64,000 bases of DNA, from positions 1 to 64,000 of the forward strand of contig CADBXM010000010.1 of NCBI GenBank assembly GCA_902798745.1. The letters are read 5' to 3'. Of the stretch, positions 1 to 6,887 are shown in pieces. Each line of letters starts with the position of its first letter. Position 1 is the first letter of the stretch. The stretch is from an uncultured Eubacteriales bacterium. GTDB lineage: Bacteria; Bacillota; Clostridia; Peptostreptococcales; Anaerovoracaceae. The notes beneath the pieces were generated by a model. The model was given only the letters and a program-made list of their open reading frames with translations. It searched no databases and was not told the origin of the DNA. The translations under genes were made by a program, and so were the position numbers.

Positions 1-2
1 TA

Positions 3-98
3 CCATATTTAGATTGTGAGAACAAGCGTTTGCTTTTCGCCATGCAATTCATCCCGCCACCTGTAGAGGATGGGGGAATTCTTGCTAAGATAAGTTAA
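3..98 (+). CDS. 3' end of an unidentified gene
   Basis: An open frame enters from the left edge and ends at TAA 96-98, giving a 31-residue C-terminus ending in PPPVEDGGILAKIS. A good hairpin terminator begins 9 nt after the stop, which supports a real gene end. The product is not recognisable from this fragment. The other plus frame that could end nearby (stop at 91) is already closed by TAG at 64-66. Confidence 0.45.
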   Translation, partial: PYLDCENKRLLFAMQFIPPPVEDGGILAKIS

Positions 99-106
99 AA
101 ATTGAG

Positions 107-148
107 AACCCGGAAGCGATAGTAGTCATCGATTCCGGGTTTTCTTTA
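107..148 (+). terminator. Intrinsic terminator, possibly bidirectional
   Basis: AACCCGGAA (107-115) pairs with TTCCGGGTT (133-141), extended by an inner CGAT/ATCG pairing, and is followed by TTTTCTTT. It ends the partial plus-strand gene. Read on the minus strand the same stem is followed by CTCAATTTTT, so it may also serve the alcohol dehydrogenase. Confidence 0.75.
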
Positions 149-161
149 AAACTACGGGATA

Positions 162-1379
162 TTAGAAGTCTACTTCTGTATCATAGTAGCAGCACTTGAG
201 GAGTTTTTCCATTTCTTCCTGGCTTGGCTGCCTTGGGTTGGATCCTGTGCATGCATCAAGAATAGCATTCGCAGCAATATCCGGAAGTCTTTCCAGGAAT
301 ACCTCTTCAGGAACGAAGCCCTGCTCTGTTGGGTAACTATCAGCACCATAGTTCTTAATGCAGTGAGGTATATTCAGCTGATCATTGAGACCGCGAATGA
401 ATTCGATCAAAGCTGCGACCTTTTCATCATCGTTATTTCCCTCAAGATGCATGTAGTCAGCGATGACTCCGTATCTCTTCTTTGCCGTCTCGTCCTTAGC
501 GTTGAAAGCGATTACCTTAGGCAGGTACATAGCGTTAGCAGCGCCATGAATGATATGGGCACCGAAATCAGCAAATGCGGCGCCTGTCTTGTGAGCCATG
601 GAGTGAACGATTCCAAGGAGTCCGGATGAGAAAGCAATTCCTGCGAGACACTGAGCGGTGTGCATGTTGTCCCTTGCATCCATATCTTCATTGTATGAAG
701 CTACCAGATCTTTCTGTATCATTTCGATTGCGTGGATTGCATCTGCATCTGTGAATTCGCTGTTTGCAGTTGAAACATAGGCTTCAACAGCATGTGTAAG
801 AGCGTCCATTCCTGTATGAGCAACAAGCTTCTTAGGCATGGTCTCTGCGAGTTCAGGGTCTACGATGGCTACATCAGGTGTGATCTCGAAATCAGCAATA
901 GGGAACTTGATGCCTTTCTCATAATCAGTGATGATAGAGAATGCAGTTACCTCTGTTGCTGTTCCGGAAGTTGAAGAAACCGCACAGAAGTGAGCTTTTG
1001 TTCTAAGTTTAGGAAGGCCGAATATCTTGCACATATCCTCAAACGTTGTTTCCGGATATTCATATTTGATCCACATGGCTTTGGCAGCATCGATTGGCGA
1101 ACCTCCGCCGATAGCAACGATCCAATCAGGCTCAAACTCTGACATGAAAGCAGCGCCCTTCATTACAGTCTCAACAGACGGGTCTGGTTCGATACCCTCG
1201 AACACTCTTACTTCCATGCCCGCTTCCTCGAGGTATGATTTAGCTTTGTCCAAAAAACCAAATCTTTTCATTGAGCCGCCGCCAACACAGATCACAGCCT
1301 TTTTTCCTTCGAATGTTTTCAGTGCTTCAAGCGCACCCTTACCATGATAAATGTCTCTAGGATTAGTAAATCTCTGCAT
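162..1379 (-). CDS. Iron-containing alcohol dehydrogenase
   Basis: A 405-residue group III (Fe-dependent) alcohol dehydrogenase, usual length for butanol/propanediol-type enzymes, expected to reduce aldehydes with NAD(P)H in the cytoplasm. The nucleotide-binding GGGSPIDAAKAM segment lies near residue 92. Metal ligands are visible in GMDALTHAVEAY (Asp, about 195) and in HSMAHKTGAAF and DFGAHIIHGAANA (His, about 260-280). The start is fixed by AGGAGGTATACCT directly upstream. The gene appears monocistronic, with a candidate Rex site about 105 nt upstream, consistent with redox control of fermentation. The exact substrate cannot be told from sequence. Confidence 0.93.
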   Translation of the reverse strand: MQRFTNPRDIYHGKGALEALKTFEGKKAVICVGGGSMKRFGFLDKAKSYLEEAGMEVRVFEGIEPDPSVETVMKGAAFMSEFEPDWIVAIGGGSPIDAAKAMWIKYEYPETTFEDMCKIFGLPKLRTKAHFCAVSSTSGTATEVTAFSIITDYEKGIKFPIADFEITPDVAIVDPELAETMPKKLVAHTGMDALTHAVEAYVSTANSEFTDADAIHAIEMIQKDLVASYNEDMDARDNMHTAQCLAGIAFSSGLLGIVHSMAHKTGAAFADFGAHIIHGAANAMYLPKVIAFNAKDETAKKRYGVIADYMHLEGNNDDEKVAALIEFIRGLNDQLNIPHCIKNYGADSYPTEQGFVPEEVFLERLPDIAANAILDACTGSNPRQPSQEEMEKLLKCCYYDTEVDF

Positions 1380-1483
1380 AGGTATACCTCCTGATAAAAA
1401 GTGAATGATGCGTGTGATTATAAAACAATAATTTCTTTATAAAGTTGTAGAAATACATAATATAGTTAATTTGTTATCATACT

Positions 1484-1501
1484 TTGTTAATACAATAACA
1501 T
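1484..1501 (-). promoter_or_regulatory. Candidate Rex (NADH/NAD) operator upstream of adh
   Basis: TTGTTAA-TACA-ATAACAT resembles the clostridial Rex box TTGTTAAnnnnTTAACAA with 5 of 7 matches in the right half. A TTGACA hexamer lies close by at about 1506-1511 (minus strand), but no well-spaced -10 goes with it. Rex commonly controls alcohol dehydrogenase genes, which makes the location sensible. Confidence 0.4.
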
Positions 1502-1539
1502 ATTTGTCAATGGTACGCAATAATATATTTCCCACCATT

Positions 1540-1650
1540 AAAAAGACGGGCTGATGAAGACCGAGTATGCAGACTGTCTCAAATGCCCGCCCGTAACACC
1601 TTGCGAAAATTGGTCGCAAAGTGGAATGTAACGGCCCGCATGGAGCCGTT
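1540..1650 (-). ncRNA. Three-hairpin structured 3' region after lexA, ending in a terminator
   Basis: Just past the lexA stop, the minus strand carries three successive stems: AACGGC/GCCGTT (1630-1650), TTGCGA/TCGCAA (1601-1619) and ACGGGC/GCCCGT (1546-1594). The last has a long loop with an inner GAGAC/GTCTT pairing and is followed by CTTTTT. The last hairpin is a plausible intrinsic terminator for lexA. The whole could be a 3' UTR or a small processed RNA. No promoter specific to it is obvious. Confidence 0.4.
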
Positions 1651-1655
1651 ATTGG

Positions 1656-2288
1656 CTAGTTGAAATATCTGAATACGCCTTTTACCTTACCGACCACTGT
1701 CACATCTTCGGCGATGATTGGATCCATGTAGTCGTTCTCAGGCTGAAGCCTTATATGATCTGATTCCTTGTAAAAGCGCTTTACTGTTGCGCCTGATTCC
1801 ATACCGTCATTGACTAGAGCTACAACGATTTCTCCATTAGATGCGTCGCGCGATTCCTGCACGATCAGATAGTCGCCGTCATTGATGCCGACGTTTACCA
1901 TACTGTCGCCGTGGACAGTAAGTATGAAGTTGTTTCCGCTGCCAACGAATCTCGCCGGTATTGGCATCTCATCGACTATGTTCTGTTCGGCAAGTATTGG
2001 TTCGCCTGCGGCTACTCTGCCGACTACAGGGAGCGATATCGTATCGAACGAATCGGATGCAGGCTTGAGATACTCGTTGTTGACAGGAAGCACTGTGCGA
2101 GGCTTTGCCGGGTCCTTCTTGACAAGGCCTTTATCTTCAAGAGCTTTGATATCGCTGTGTACTGTCGATGTCGATTTGATCTTCAGCGCTGCGCAGATCT
2201 CTCTAACCGTTGGCGAATACCCTTTTTCAGCGATGGTCCTTTTCATAAAGTCCAGTATGTCATTCTGACGGATCTCACTCTTTTTCAT
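1656..2288 (-). CDS. lexA: LexA repressor (SOS response)
   Basis: A 210-residue LexA, standard length. Residues 1-65 form the winged-helix DNA-binding domain and 85-210 the S24 self-cleaving peptidase domain. The Ala94-Gly95 cleavage bond (VAAGEP), nucleophile Ser129 (HGDSMVN) and general base Lys170 (GATVKRF) are all present, so RecA-stimulated autocleavage should work. I chose the ATG at 2288 over one 8 codons upstream because GGGAGG lies 5 nt before it. No LexA box lies directly before lexA. The gene starts 70 nt after a radical SAM gene whose upstream region has two boxes, so autoregulation probably acts through that promoter. Confidence 0.95.
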   Translation of the reverse strand: MKKSEIRQNDILDFMKRTIAEKGYSPTVREICAALKIKSTSTVHSDIKALEDKGLVKKDPAKPRTVLPVNNEYLKPASDSFDTISLPVVGRVAAGEPILAEQNIVDEMPIPARFVGSGNNFILTVHGDSMVNVGINDGDYLIVQESRDASNGEIVVALVNDGMESGATVKRFYKESDHIRLQPENDYMDPIIAEDVTVVGKVKGVFRYFN

Positions 2289-2358
2289 AGCATCCTCCCG
2301 ATGCATCCCCATTTACTTACTAACGTGTGTGTATTTGTGTGTTTCTGAAACTGTATTT

Positions 2359-3189
2359 CTATTTGTATTTCTGATCAACAAGATCGTTGACATTCAGCTC
2401 GTGGCCGTACTCGTTCCAGTCGTCGTAAATGCGGCCCGTTTGTCTGATGATGATATCACCGACTATACCGTCGACCTTGGCGAACGGAAGAGTCTTGTGA
2501 TATGTGATCTTGCTTCCCTCTCTCTCAAACACGAATCCTGTACGGAATCGCTCCTTTTCGAGCGGATATTTATATTCGCAGATCTCGGATATCAGTTTGA
2601 AGAGATTATCATTATCGCTGTCAAACACGTTCTCCAAGGTCAGGAATGAATAATTGGCTCTCAGCTGTATCTCATGCCCTTTGAATCTGTCAAGGAAGGC
2701 AATCAGCTTCTCTTTGGTAGACTCCTCTTTTGCATCTTCAAAGACAACGCAGTTGATACGGTGTCTGAATTCGAGCAAATCGAACATCTCATCAGGGCAT
2801 TCCTTTACATAATGCTTGAGATGCCTGGATACGTTGATGCAGCTGATGCGGTCTTTGTACTTATTGAGTACCGCTGCTACATCCTCCATGCGCTGATCCT
2901 CCGCTACAGGGAGAGTCGTATTGATATAGATGTGGTGTCCTTCCTCGATATGATCTAAAATGTCCTGAAGTGCTTCAAGTTCGGCAAGCGGTTCGCCACC
3001 TGTCAGCACTATATCATTATGAGGAAAAATACGATGCATCAGATCGAGAGATCTGTAACATCTCTCGAGGTCAAAGGCCGAGGTGTCGCGATACTCCTGC
3101 TTGTTTACACAAAATGGGCATGCATTATTGCAGTCATATGGCACGAACATCGTGACTGTCGGACCGATCTTTGGAAAATCCTTTTTCAT
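2359..3189 (-). CDS. Radical SAM protein, function unknown, co-transcribed with lexA
   Basis: A 276-residue radical SAM enzyme. The [4Fe-4S] motif C20-x3-C24-x2-C27 (CNNACPFC) is followed by the SAM-binding GGEPLAE near residue 65. There is no visible second cluster or SPASM domain, and the length fits a bare TIM-barrel core. The ribosome binding site is weak. It lies 70 nt upstream of lexA in the same direction with no terminator between, and two LexA boxes sit 76-112 nt before its start, so it is likely DNA-damage inducible. The substrate is unknown, and linkage to lexA does not by itself prove a repair role. Confidence 0.8.
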   Translation of the reverse strand: MKKDFPKIGPTVTMFVPYDCNNACPFCVNKQEYRDTSAFDLERCYRSLDLMHRIFPHNDIVLTGGEPLAELEALQDILDHIEEGHHIYINTTLPVAEDQRMEDVAAVLNKYKDRISCINVSRHLKHYVKECPDEMFDLLEFRHRINCVVFEDAKEESTKEKLIAFLDRFKGHEIQLRANYSFLTLENVFDSDNDNLFKLISEICEYKYPLEKERFRTGFVFEREGSKITYHKTLPFAKVDGIVGDIIIRQTGRIYDDWNEYGHELNVNDLVDQKYK

Positions 3190-3264
3190 AAACTCGGTAT
3201 ATCTGTTGTCCGGATCGCTTGCCTAAACGGCAAACCTGTGTGTTTGCACGTGTATTGTAACATT

Positions 3265-3278
3265 CGAACAACCGTTTG
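3265..3278 (-). promoter_or_regulatory. LexA (DinR) operator 1
   Basis: CGAACAACCGTTTG matches the Gram-positive SOS box form CGAACnnnnGTTYG. It lies 76 nt upstream of the radical SAM-lexA unit. Confidence 0.8.
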
Positions 3279-3287
3279 TAAATGATT

Positions 3288-3301
3288 TGAACAATAGTTT
3301 A
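3288..3301 (-). promoter_or_regulatory. LexA (DinR) operator 2
   Basis: TGAACAATAGTTTA keeps the GAACnnnnGTTT core and lies 23 nt, about two helical turns, from operator 1. This suggests cooperative tandem binding. Confidence 0.55.
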
Positions 3302-3315
3302 TTATTTATTTAATA

Positions 3316-3332
3316 CGCTCTGATTTAGAGCG
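3316..3332 (-). terminator. Weak hairpin terminator
   Basis: CGCTCT/AGAGCG stem with a 5-nt loop, followed on the minus strand by TATTAAATAAATAA. It lies just after the stop of the small membrane protein gene. The U-run is poor. Confidence 0.4.
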
Positions 3333-3340
3333 ATCCACAG

Positions 3341-3796
3341 CTAAAACAAGGCTCCCGCTCCGTAGGTTATAGTCGTTACAACGATACCAGCGATGATCAC
3401 GCCGAGAGTGATGGCCGGCATCGCCCTCTTGAGCCTCATATCCATCATTGCCGCTACCAGAGCGCCTGTCCAGGCGCCTGTGCCCGGAAGCGGTATCGCA
3501 ACCAAAAGAACAAGTCCCCAGAATTCATAGCGAAGCACCACATCTTTGTTCTTGTCGGCCTTGGCTTCGAATTTCTTTACCAAGTTGTCAAAGAACTTGT
3601 TGATCGTACGCAACCACTCAAATATCTTCCGTGTGAACACCACCGCGAATGGTATCGGCACAAGGTTTCCGATCACGGATATGATAAATGCCGCAGGCAC
3701 GCTGAGCCCTGCGATAACTCCATACGGTATCGCACCTCTGAGCTCAACTACCGGCACCATTGCCATCAAAAATGTGATTATTGCTGCTTTGAACAT
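3341..3796 (-). CDS. COG2426-type small integral membrane protein
   Basis: A 151-residue, mostly hydrophobic protein matching the family often labelled small multidrug exporter (Sm_multidrug_ex). Characteristic segments are PVVELRGAIPYGV near residue 15 and LLVAIPLPGTGAWTGALVAA near residue 95, separated by a charged cytoplasmic stretch at about 60-85. About four membrane segments are expected. The transport label for this family is weakly founded, so function should be treated as unknown. Its ATG overlaps the stop of the upstream aminopeptidase gene by one base (TAATG), indicating translational coupling as the last gene of a four-gene unit. Confidence 0.8.
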   Translation of the reverse strand: MFKAAIITFLMAMVPVVELRGAIPYGVIAGLSVPAAFIISVIGNLVPIPFAVVFTRKIFEWLRTINKFFDNLVKKFEAKADKNKDVVLRYEFWGLVLLVAIPLPGTGAWTGALVAAMMDMRLKRAMPAITLGVIIAGIVVTTITYGAGALF

Positions 3797-5175
3797 TATC
3801 CCTCGATCAAGAAAGCTTTATAGCCTTTGTATGCTTCGTACAGATCGCTCTTGCTGATGGCCTCCCAAGGAGCATGCATCGAAAGGACTGCGATACCACT
3901 GTCAATGACCTGCATGCCATAAAGTGAAAGAATGTAAGCGATAGTACCGCCGCCACCGATGTCCACCTTTCCGAGCTCTGCTGTCTGATAAACTACGTCG
4001 TGCTTGTCCATCATGCTTCTGAGCTGTCCGAGGTACTCGGCATTGGCGTCGTTGCTGCCCGATTTGCCTCTTGCTCCCGTGAACTTGCAGAATACAAGTC
4101 CGTGTCCAAATTTTGAAGCGTTCTGTTTTTCGAACTTATCAGCGTAAAGCGGATCGAGCGCCGCGTTTACATCTGAGCTGAGCATTCTGGAATTCCTGAA
4201 GCATCTTGTGAGATTGATCTCGCTGTAAACGCCCATAGCGTTCAGGACTTCCCTCATCATGTCTTCAAAGAAATGCGACTCCATGCCGGTAGCGCCGACA
4301 CTTCCGATCTCTTCCTTGTCAACGAAAAGTCCGCAGGCTGTTGTCTTAGGATCGGCAACGTCCATCATCGCGATAGCCGAAGGATACGCGCAGCATCTGT
4401 CGTCGTGTCCGTATGCCAGGATCATTGAACGATCGAGCCCTGCTTCTCTTGCCTTTCCGGCAGGTACCACCTCGATCTCAGCTGAGATGAAGTCGTCCTC
4501 TTCGATATCGTATTCCTTCTTGAGTATATCAAGAATAGCCTTTTTGACAGCATCCTTCTCCTCGCCTTTTACAGGCTTTGAGCCGATCAGGATATCAAGG
4601 TCTTCGCCCTTTATAACTTCAGAAGCTGTCAGCTTCATCTGGTCCTGAGCCAGGTGGATTAGGAGATCGCTAACAAAGAATACCGGATCATCGTCCTTCT
4701 CACCAATGCTGATCTCGACCTTGCTGCCGTCAGGTTTAACTACAACACCGTGAAGCGCAAGCGGAAGCGTAACATACTGATACTTCTTGATGCCGCCGTA
4801 GTAGTGTGTGTTGAGATAAGCCAGCTCGTCAGACTCGTAAAGCGGATTCTGCTTGATATCCAGTCTCGGCGAGTCGATATGGGCTCCGAGAACGTTCATT
4901 CCGTCATTGATGATGTCATCTCCGATGTTGAGCATCATCATTGCTTTATTCATATTGACAGCGTAGATCTTGTCGCCCTTGCCGAGCTTGTCACCGTTCT
5001 TGATAACGTCCTCAAGGTTCCTGTAGCCGTTTTTCTCGGCCATCTCGACAAGAAGCTTCGTGCACTCGCGCTCGGTCTTTCCGCTATCGAGAAAGTCCAT
5101 ATATCCCCTACTCAGTTTCTCGAGCTCATCCATTTCCTTTTTGCCATAAATGGTCCATGCGTTTTCGTGAATCAT
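3796..5175 (-). CDS. M18 family aminopeptidase
   Basis: A 459-residue M18 (aspartyl aminopeptidase-like) zinc exopeptidase, usual length. Metal and catalytic residues are in GAHIDSPRLD (His, about 97), DKEEIGSVGATGM (Glu pair, about 288), YGHDDRCCAYP (Asp, about 262) and the C-terminal SMHAPWE (His, about 435). It is cytoplasmic, removing N-terminal, often acidic, residues from peptides. It sits between the S66-like gene (21 nt gap) and the COG2426 gene (1-nt overlap). With them it forms a peptide-turnover unit. Confidence 0.93.
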   Translation of the reverse strand: MIHENAWTIYGKKEMDELEKLSRGYMDFLDSGKTERECTKLLVEMAEKNGYRNLEDVIKNGDKLGKGDKIYAVNMNKAMMMLNIGDDIINDGMNVLGAHIDSPRLDIKQNPLYESDELAYLNTHYYGGIKKYQYVTLPLALHGVVVKPDGSKVEISIGEKDDDPVFFVSDLLIHLAQDQMKLTASEVIKGEDLDILIGSKPVKGEEKDAVKKAILDILKKEYDIEEDDFISAEIEVVPAGKAREAGLDRSMILAYGHDDRCCAYPSAIAMMDVADPKTTACGLFVDKEEIGSVGATGMESHFFEDMMREVLNAMGVYSEINLTRCFRNSRMLSSDVNAALDPLYADKFEKQNASKFGHGLVFCKFTGARGKSGSNDANAEYLGQLRSMMDKHDVVYQTAELGKVDIGGGGTIAYILSLYGMQVIDSGIAVLSMHAPWEAISKSDLYEAYKGYKAFLIEG

Positions 5176-5196
5176 ATTATCCTCCGAAGATTATTA

Positions 5197-6216
5197 TTAT
5201 CTTAATTCCATCGAGAGTTCCGCTTCGCCGTCTTCAAATCTGAAGTGACCGATCGCTCCGTTGATGAGCGTGAAAGACGGTTTGGTGTGACCGATATCCG
5301 CACCCCAGATCATCGGAACATCAATATCCTCGAATACTCTTTCGAGCTGTTCAAGGTAATCTATGTCTGTTGCATCGCCCGGCATACATGGGCGGCCGAA
5401 TATCACAGCTTTAGCATTATCAAAAAGTCCCATGTTCCTGAACTTTCTGCAGATGTACATAAGAGCCATTGGGTTCAGGTCGTAGTTATCGAAGAACCAA
5501 ATGAACCCGTCTTCTTTGTATCGTTCACAGAATCCTTTGAGGTCCTCATACGGAGTGCCAATGACCCAGTCGATGACATCGATGCAGCCACCGATAAGCC
5601 TTCCGCTGACATCAAGACTGTATTCTTCTTCAAGTTCAGTGCCGTTCCCGCGGAGAAGTGTCCACTCAACAGGCGTATCCATCATATGCAGCGACTCTTC
5701 GTCATCGAAAGCCTCGGAAGCCCACATTTCATAGGATGTCTGGACGGGAAGATCGCCTGTCATTACATCAAGCGCATCATATTGGAACTTATGGAGAGGT
5801 CTCCAGTCCCAGGCTCCCGCATTGACGCCGTAAATGGTAGCTATATCCAGAACAGTCGTCAAGAGCATCTCTATGGATGTAGGGTCTGAATAGCCTGCGA
5901 ACCATTTCGGATGGCTTTTGACCAGTTCCTGGTCTATGTATGGCAGCATCTCAACATTGTAGTCGCCGCCGGATGCAGACATCACAAAATCGATATCATC
6001 ATCTTCAAACAGCTCGTTGAATTCTGCGCCGCGTATTTCAGCCGGAGCTGACGGGAACGCTTCGTTCCTGACACTCTCAGTCTCGACGACATCAAAACCG
6101 GCTTCGTTAAGTGTCTCTATTGAGAGGTCGAACCACTCAAGTTTATGTCCTACGCCAAAACTAGGCGCGCAAATTCCTATCGTATCCCCTTCTTTTAGGA
6201 ATTTTGGATATATCAT
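5197..6216 (-). CDS. S66 (LD-carboxypeptidase/MccF-like) family protein, catalytic serine not evident
   Basis: A 339-residue protein with the S66 fold pattern. The N-terminal GDTIGICAPSFG, the FAGYSDPTSIEML segment and a C-terminal GADIGHTKPSF that supplies the family His are clear. At the nucleophile elbow, where characterised enzymes have GGYGS or GGYNS, this protein reads GGDYNVEML, so the Ser position is Asn or Val. The Glu segment reads WFFDNYDLNP. It may be a divergent clostridial subgroup, with an altered or absent peptidase activity. Its start abuts the stop of the HD gene with no spacer. Confidence 0.8.
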   Translation of the reverse strand: MIYPKFLKEGDTIGICAPSFGVGHKLEWFDLSIETLNEAGFDVVETESVRNEAFPSAPAEIRGAEFNELFEDDDIDFVMSASGGDYNVEMLPYIDQELVKSHPKWFAGYSDPTSIEMLLTTVLDIATIYGVNAGAWDWRPLHKFQYDALDVMTGDLPVQTSYEMWASEAFDDEESLHMMDTPVEWTLLRGNGTELEEEYSLDVSGRLIGGCIDVIDWVIGTPYEDLKGFCERYKEDGFIWFFDNYDLNPMALMYICRKFRNMGLFDNAKAVIFGRPCMPGDATDIDYLEQLERVFEDIDVPMIWGADIGHTKPSFTLINGAIGHFRFEDGEAELSMELR

Positions 6217-6789
6217 TTATTCTTGCTCTTCCTTTCCTTTAAGTCCCAATTCCTCAGCATGCTCCTCCATGCCCCTGATGCAGATCTCCGCCACATCGCG
6301 AAGTTCCATACCAAGCATATCGCATCCGCCTTTGATAAGCTCACGGTCACACTTTGCGGCAAATCTCTTGTCCTTGAATCTCTTCATGAACCCCTTCACC
6401 TGCATTCCGATCATGCCTTCAGGTCTCAGAAGAGCGTAAGCCTGGATGATGCCCGTAAGTTCGTCCACTGTATAAAGAGATTTCTCCATGTCGGTCAGCG
6501 GCTCAACATCGGTACAGATACCGTAGCCATGCGCCATTATCGCGCGAACGTCTTCAGGGTCTACTCCGGCCTCAAGAAGAGGCTGTTCTGTATGCTGTAG
6601 ATGTTCCTCAGGATATTTCTCATAATCGTAATCGTGCAGATATCCGACAGCCATCCAGTGTTCTTTGTCTCCGCCGAAATGCTCTGCCATTGCTCCCATA
6701 GCCGACATCACATTGAGTGCGTGAAGCCTCAGATGCTCTTCGGATACCATCGAATCATTGAGTTCTTTTGCTCTTTCAAGTGTAAGCAT
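6217..6789 (-). CDS. HD-domain protein
   Basis: A 190-residue HD-superfamily metal-dependent phosphohydrolase-like protein. The first His lies in LRLHALNVM (about 23) and the HD pair in GYLHDYDYEKYP (about 52), with a further His in IMAHGYG (about 87). No nucleotide preference can be inferred. TAGGAGGTAG six nt upstream fixes the start. It is the first gene of the unit HD, S66-like, M18 and COG2426, all minus strand with gaps of 0, 21 and -1 nt. A good promoter lies at 6856-6884. Confidence 0.8.
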   Translation of the reverse strand: MLTLERAKELNDSMVSEEHLRLHALNVMSAMGAMAEHFGGDKEHWMAVGYLHDYDYEKYPEEHLQHTEQPLLEAGVDPEDVRAIMAHGYGICTDVEPLTDMEKSLYTVDELTGIIQAYALLRPEGMIGMQVKGFMKRFKDKRFAAKCDRELIKGGCDMLGMELRDVAEICIRGMEEHAEELGLKGKEEQE

Positions 6790-6855
6790 TTCTACCTCCT
6801 ACACATTCAGGTTTTTATTTAAGGATGCGTAGATCGCGCTCCATATCAACGATAT

Positions 6856-6884
6856 ATTTTAGCACGCGAAGCGCCACACTACAA
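6856..6884 (-). promoter_or_regulatory. Sigma-A promoter of the HD-S66-M18 unit
   Basis: TTGTAG, 17 nt, TAAAAT, with an extended TGC before the -10. It lies between the ClC stop codon and the HD gene. Confidence 0.65.
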
Positions 6885-6887
6885 TTG

